Of a stretch of DNA of 64,000 nt, positions 60,293 to 64,000 are shown piece after piece. A program made the translations under genes and the position numbers. Source of the DNA: Coprothermobacteraceae bacterium (lineage in GTDB: Bacteria > Coprothermobacterota > Coprothermobacteria > Coprothermobacterales > Coprothermobacteraceae); contig JABLWY010000001.1 of the NCBI GenBank assembly GCA_013178255.1, positions 104,001 to 168,000 of the forward strand. Direction: 5' to 3'. The notes beneath the pieces were generated by a model. It saw only the letters and a list, made by a program, of their open reading frames with translations, was not told the DNA's origin and did no database searches. The stretch's first letter is position 1, and each line of letters begins with the position of its first letter.

Positions 60293-61581
60293 ATGGAGTT
60301 TGAGCTTACCATAGAAGACTTGACGCCTGAAGGCGTAGGTGTAGCGAGAAGTAACGGCGTTGTTTTCTTCGTCCGAGGCCTAGTAACGGTGGGGGACAAG
60401 GTCTTAGCAGAGGTCACCCGCCAAAAGAAGAGCGTGACAGAAGCAAATTTGATTTCGCTCCTAACTCCTTCTCCACACAGGACCGAGCCAAGGTGCAAGC
60501 ATTACGGAAAGTGCGGAGGGTGCCAACTCCAACACGCAGATTATGAGTTACAACTACAGTGGAAAAGCAGATTTGTACTGCAAGCCATGCGCAGAATAGC
60601 TAAGGTGCCTTTAGGGCAAGTTGAGATAGTCCATGCCGACAAGGCCTATGAGTACAGAGCTAAAGCCCACTTCGCCTTTGTCACCACTGAGGAGGGCCTA
60701 TCCATTGGCTACTTCGACGCATCTAATAATTGGTTTGCTATACAAGAATGCCCTATCCTCGAACCACACGTGCTAAGCTGCGCTTTCGAAGTTTCAAAGA
60801 TCTTGAGTGCCCATAGTCTAAAGAGTCACTTTGATGGCGGGCTAGGCACTCTGAGGCACTTACAGGTCAGGGTATCTAAAGCCACGGCGCAGGTGCAGGT
60901 CCTCATAACTCTCACCGAGCCCCCACATTCGTTGGATAGCCTGGCTAATGAAATCCTCCAGTCTGGAGTAGACAGTTTAGCTTTTCACATAAACCGTTCT
61001 AAGCGAAGAACCGTAGTTGGCGATGGCCCAACTTGGGTGTATGGTGAGAAATCTGTCGTAGAGCGACTGTTGGGAGCAAGATACCTCCTTTCCCCCTGTC
61101 GTTCTTTCAAGTTAATCCCGCGCAAGCCGAAAAGCTATTCTCAATTGCTATCGACTACTTGGAGCCAAGCACGGGTAATGTAGTTTTCGAAGGCTATGGC
61201 GGGGTTGGCGCCGTTTCTTTGCTCTATGCACACCGCGTGCGCAAAGTGTACTTAGCAGAATCTAACCCTAGCAGCGTACTAGACGCAAGAAGGAACGCCG
61301 ACGCGCTTTCAGTCACCAACATGGACATTATGGAGGCTACTACTGAAGAAGCTTTAGAAAGACTTATAACAAGCGGCACTGCTGTTGATAAGGTGATAGT
61401 GGATCCGCCAAGGGCTGGCATGAGCAGAAATGCTTTACTGAACATCGTGAAGCTCTATCCGAAACGAATTGTCTACATCAGTTGCGACCCTGGTACGTTG
61501 GCGCGCGATGTGTCTGCACTAGTAGACTACGGCTTTTTCTTGAAATCAGTCACAGCCGTGGACATGTTCCCCCAAACCACC
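60293..61581 (+). pseudogene. rlmD: 23S rRNA (uracil-5-)methyltransferase RlmD (RumA), frameshifted and interrupted
   Basis: The N-terminal 265 residues have a TRAM domain (FELTIEDLTPEGVGVARSNG) and the iron-sulfur motif CKHYGKCGGCQLQH. In the C5 tract at 61092-61096 the frame is lost; with a sixth C the protein continues SFFQVNPAQAEKLFSIAIDYLEP, the SAM motif FEGYGGVGAVSLLYA, and the catalytic YISCDPGTLARD. The family C-terminus (D-M-F-P-x-T-x-H-V-E-T-V) stops after DMFPQT; from there the frame runs on into a serine recombinase. The gene has thus lost its last dozen or so codons to the insertion. Confidence 0.85.
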
Positions 61582-61599
61582 CAAAAGGAGGTGAAAACA

Positions 61600-63168
61600 G
61601 TGAGAAAGGTAACAAGGATTGATGGAAACAATGCTCTCCAAGCTTTCAAGCCAAAGGTGAGGGTAGCGGCTTATTGCAGGGTTTCAACAGACAGTGATGA
61701 ACAAATGGCAAGCCTGGAAGCACAAAAAGACCATTATGAATCCTATATAAAAGCAAATCCTGATTGGGAATTTGCAGGGATTTACTATGATGAAGGCATA
61801 TCAGGCACAAAAAAGGAGAACCGAACTGGACTTTTAAGGCTGCTTGCAGATTGTGAAAACAAGAAAATTGACTTTATTATAACCAAGTCAGTCAGCAGAT
61901 TTGCCAGAAACACAACCGACTGCATTGAGATGGTGCGAAAACTTACCGATCTCGGTGTTTTCATCTATTTCGAGAAAGAGAATATAAACACGCAGCGCAT
62001 GGAAGGCGAATTGGTGCTGACAATTTTGAGCAGTCTTGCAGAAAACGAATCCTTATCCATTGCTGAAAATAGTAAGTGGTCTATCAGACGTAGGTTCCAA
62101 AACGGAACATACAAAATTTCGTATCCTCCCTATGGTTACGATTATGTGGATGGGAATCTATGTATCAATAAAGAACAGGCTGAAATCGTAAAGCGGATTT
62201 TTTCCGAGGCTTTGGACGGTAAAGGCACACAGAAAATTGCAGATGGGCTAAATTCGGATAAAATCCCAACAAAGAGAGGTTCGCATTGGACAGCGACCAC
62301 TATCCGCGGTATTCTTAGCAATGAAAAATATACCGGGGATGTCCTTCTGCAAAAAACCTATACAGATGAGAATTTTAAGCGGCATTATAATCATGGGGAA
62401 AAAGATCAATACATGATAAAAGATCATCATGAAGCCATTATATCCCATGAGGAATTTGAAGCCGCCCAAGAGATATTAAAGCAAAGAGGAAAAGAAAAAG
62501 GTGTAATTAAGGGAAGCAGCAAGTATCAAAAACGCTACCCTTTCTCTGGGAAAATCAAATGCGCAGAATGTGACAGCAGTTTTAAGCGTCGAATTCATGG
62601 CAGCGGTGACCGTAAATATATTGCATGGTGCTGCACAAAGCACATAAAGGACGCATCAAGCTGTTCCATGAAGTTTGTCAGAGAGGATGCGATCCATCAG
62701 GCCTTCGTTGTAATGATCAATAAGCTTATTTTCGGTCATAAATTCATTCTAAGACCATTGCTACAAAGCTTAAAGAAAACAAATTGCTCAGATAATCTAG
62801 CGAAGATTCAAGAATTGGAAGCAAAAATCAAAGAAAATACAGAGCGGGTACAGGTGATTATGGGACTTATGGCCAAAGGATACCTGGAACCCGCTCTTTT
62901 TAATACACAGAAAAATGAGCTGAGCAAAGAAGCAGCCTTGTTAAAAGAACAAAAAGAAGCCATAAACCGCGCAATCAATGGGGGCATGACTGCTCTTGTT
63001 GAAGTTGAGAAACTTCTTAAATTTGCAACGAAAGCTGAAAAGCAGATTGATGCATTCGATAGCGAAATATTTGAGGATTTTACCCGCGAAATCATTGTGT
63101 TTTCACAAGAAGAAATAGGTTTCAAAATGAAATGCGGGTTGAACTTAAGGGAAAGGTTGGTGAAATGA
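61600..63168 (+). CDS. Large serine recombinase 1
   Basis: A 522-residue site-specific recombinase. The catalytic domain opens [15 protein letters not shown], with the nucleophilic serine in C-R-V-S, and continues YDEGISGTKKENR, KSVSRFARNTTD and YFEKENINT. The recombinase domain (about 160-260) has PPYGYDY and NSDKIPTKRGSHWT, a zinc ribbon follows (CAECDSSFKRR...CC), and then a coiled coil near 390-460. GTG 61600 follows AAGGAGGTG. The frame is continuous with the second part of rlmD, so a readthrough fusion is possible. It cuts and joins at the att sites. Confidence 0.93.
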   Translation: MRKVTRIDGNNALQAFKPKVRVAAYCRVSTDSDEQMASLEAQKDHYESYIKANPDWEFAGIYYDEGISGTKKENRTGLLRLLADCENKKIDFIITKSVSRFARNTTDCIEMVRKLTDLGVFIYFEKENINTQRMEGELVLTILSSLAENESLSIAENSKWSIRRRFQNGTYKISYPPYGYDYVDGNLCINKEQAEIVKRIFSEALDGKGTQKIADGLNSDKIPTKRGSHWTATTIRGILSNEKYTGDVLLQKTYTDENFKRHYNHGEKDQYMIKDHHEAIISHEEFEAAQEILKQRGKEKGVIKGSSKYQKRYPFSGKIKCAECDSSFKRRIHGSGDRKYIAWCCTKHIKDASSCSMKFVREDAIHQAFVVMINKLIFGHKFILRPLLQSLKKTNCSDNLAKIQELEAKIKENTERVQVIMGLMAKGYLEPALFNTQKNELSKEAALLKEQKEAINRAINGGMTALVEVEKLLKFATKAEKQIDAFDSEIFEDFTREIIVFSQEEIGFKMKCGLNLRERLVK

Positions 63169-63623
63169 TGAGCCATATACCTTTTGGATATACCATTCAA
63201 AACGGCAGGGCTGTCGTTAATGAAGAGGAAGCAGTTAAGATTGAGAAACTATTTGAGGCTTATCTTTCCGGGCTTTCTTTAACCGAAGCAGCCCAAAAAG
63301 CGGGCATTAAGCGTTACCACACATCTGTTGCAAGAATGCTTTCAGATAAACGGTATGTAGAGGATAAATTCTATCCGCCCATTATCAGCAGGGATACATT
63401 CGAAGAAGTACAACTGGAAAGACGCAGGCGAGCTGAGGCACTTGGCAGGATTTATGAACATAAAGGAAATGAAAAGAAATGCCTAAATTTTAGGTTTCAT
63501 GCTTCAATGCCAGATAATCTATATGATGATCCATTTCAGCAGGCAGAGTATGCTTATAGTCTTATTAAGAGCGAGGTGATTTCAGATGGCTATCAGGAAT
63601 GTTACGGTAATCCCTGCTCGTAA
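63165..63623 (+). CDS. Short recombinase-like protein (no catalytic domain)
   Basis: A 152-residue protein starting [36 protein letters not shown], i.e. the 'recombinase' DNA-binding domain without the resolvase catalytic domain, then [35 protein letters not shown]. Such truncated partners sit between two full recombinases in triplet loci. Its start overlaps the stop of recombinase 1, and its end overlaps the start of recombinase 2. Confidence 0.85.
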   Translation: MMSHIPFGYTIQNGRAVVNEEEAVKIEKLFEAYLSGLSLTEAAQKAGIKRYHTSVARMLSDKRYVEDKFYPPIISRDTFEEVQLERRRRAEALGRIYEHKGNEKKCLNFRFHASMPDNLYDDPFQQAEYAYSLIKSEVISDGYQECYGNPCS

Positions 63624-64000
63624 ACGGATTGGAAATAGTGCAAAGGCTGAAGAATTGCCTAAGCTTCGGGTAGCAGCCTATTGCCGCGTATCTACGGACA
63701 GCGAGGAGCAGGCAACCAGTTATGAAGCGCAAATTGAGCACTACACAAACTACATTAAAAGCAATCCGGAATGGGAGTTAGCTGGCATATTTGCGGATGA
63801 AGGGATTACTGGAACCAACACGAAAAAGCGTGAAGAGTTTAACCGGATGATAGAAGAATGTATGCAGGGCAAAATCGATATGATAATTACGAAATCTATC
63901 AGCCGTTTTGCAAGAAATACGCTGGACTGCCTAAAGTACATAAGGCAGCTTAAAGAAAAAAATATTCCAGTTTACTTTGAAAAGGAAAATATAAACACAT
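63585..64000 (+). CDS. Large serine recombinase 2, 5' part only
   Basis: A partial frame of 138 codons starting at ATG 63585 (GAGGTG upstream): [16 protein letters not shown], then [25 protein letters not shown] with the catalytic serine, [20 protein letters not shown] and [20 protein letters not shown]. It is similar in organisation to recombinase 1 but clearly divergent. It leaves the window at the right edge. Confidence 0.93.

Larger units (their letters stand above)
61575..64000 (+). mobile_element. Left end of an integrative element with serine recombinase triplet, inserted in rlmD
   Basis: From about 61575 the sequence turns AT-richer, and three serine-recombinase genes in one direction follow (61600, 63165, 63585), the last cut by the window edge. 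The junction lies in the conserved D-M-F-P-x-T codons of rlmD. Triplets of serine recombinases at an element end are known from Firmicute conjugative and mobilisable elements. The right end, cargo and att repeat are outside the window. Confidence 0.82.

Noticed and set aside
1..64000. tRNA or rRNA genes
   Set aside because: I found no cloverleaf-like sequence with GTTCGAATC-type TPsiC arms and no rRNA segment.

Overview
The window looks like a chromosome segment of a thermophilic, anaerobic, sugar- and peptide-using Bacillota (Firmicutes) bacterium. The pointers are S-layer homology (SLH) proteins, a PdaA-type cortex deacetylase and a GerMN protein (sporulating Firmicutes), a class II GalT, a complete PTS with PRD regulator, a tungsten-type aldehyde:ferredoxin oxidoreductase, an Mbh/Mrp-type ion-translocation module, a Thermotoga-like GH36 alpha-galactosidase and a glucosyl-3-phosphoglycerate synthase-like enzyme. 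Base composition is near 50% GC by eye, except for the AT-richer right end. I cannot name the genus.

Layout. 1-2.7 kb: Mrp/Mbh antiporter module in Mbh gene order, running off the left edge. 2.8-8.3 kb: small membrane protein, PatB-type C-S lyase, a five-gene thiosulfate uptake and sulfur-relay operon (tusA-yeeE-dsrEFH), and a DNA polymerase IV operon. 8.3-18 kb: secreted subtilase, an unknown secreted protein, and a galactoside operon (MFS, alpha-galactosidase, GH1, galT, galK). 18-27.7 kb: pxpBCA 5-oxoprolinase, Holliday-junction-resolvase-like protein, GerMN protein, Cas3''-like HD protein, cobalamin riboswitch with a BtuF-like lipoprotein-type binding protein, GpgS-like glycosyltransferase, PdaA. 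27.7-32.7 kb: racemase remnant, frameshifted DUF11-repeat surface protein with an unusual leader, SdpI. 32.7-43.9 kb: an eleven-gene PTS operon for an unidentified amino-sugar or sugar-acid, led by a PRD regulator. 44-48.2 kb: psuK-dsdA-Gfo/Idh/MocA operon divergent from psuG. 48.2-57.7 kb: rubrerythrin-like protein, SLH/BsuPI protein, EamA exporter, ferredoxin-AOR-MoaD operon, giant PQQ/InlB-repeat/PKD/SLH protein. 57.9-61.6 kb: methyltransferase, CoA-disulfide-reductase/NADH oxidase, rlmD (rumA). 61.6 kb to the end: left end of an integrative element carrying a triplet of serine recombinases, inserted in the 3' end of rlmD.

The strongest cross-cutting observations are these. (1) Many first genes of transcription units lack a Shine-Dalgarno sequence and have a TANNNT -10 box exactly 6-7 nt before the start codon, so they should be made as leaderless mRNAs; genes inside operons have strong Shine-Dalgarno sites. 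(2) Three genes carry single-base deletions, two of them in C5/G5 tracts where six would keep the frame. (3) The 32.7-43.9 kb PTS operon is a coherent pathway whose substrate I cannot name; it is the best candidate for an undescribed catabolic system. All assignments come from reading sequence by eye, without database searches.
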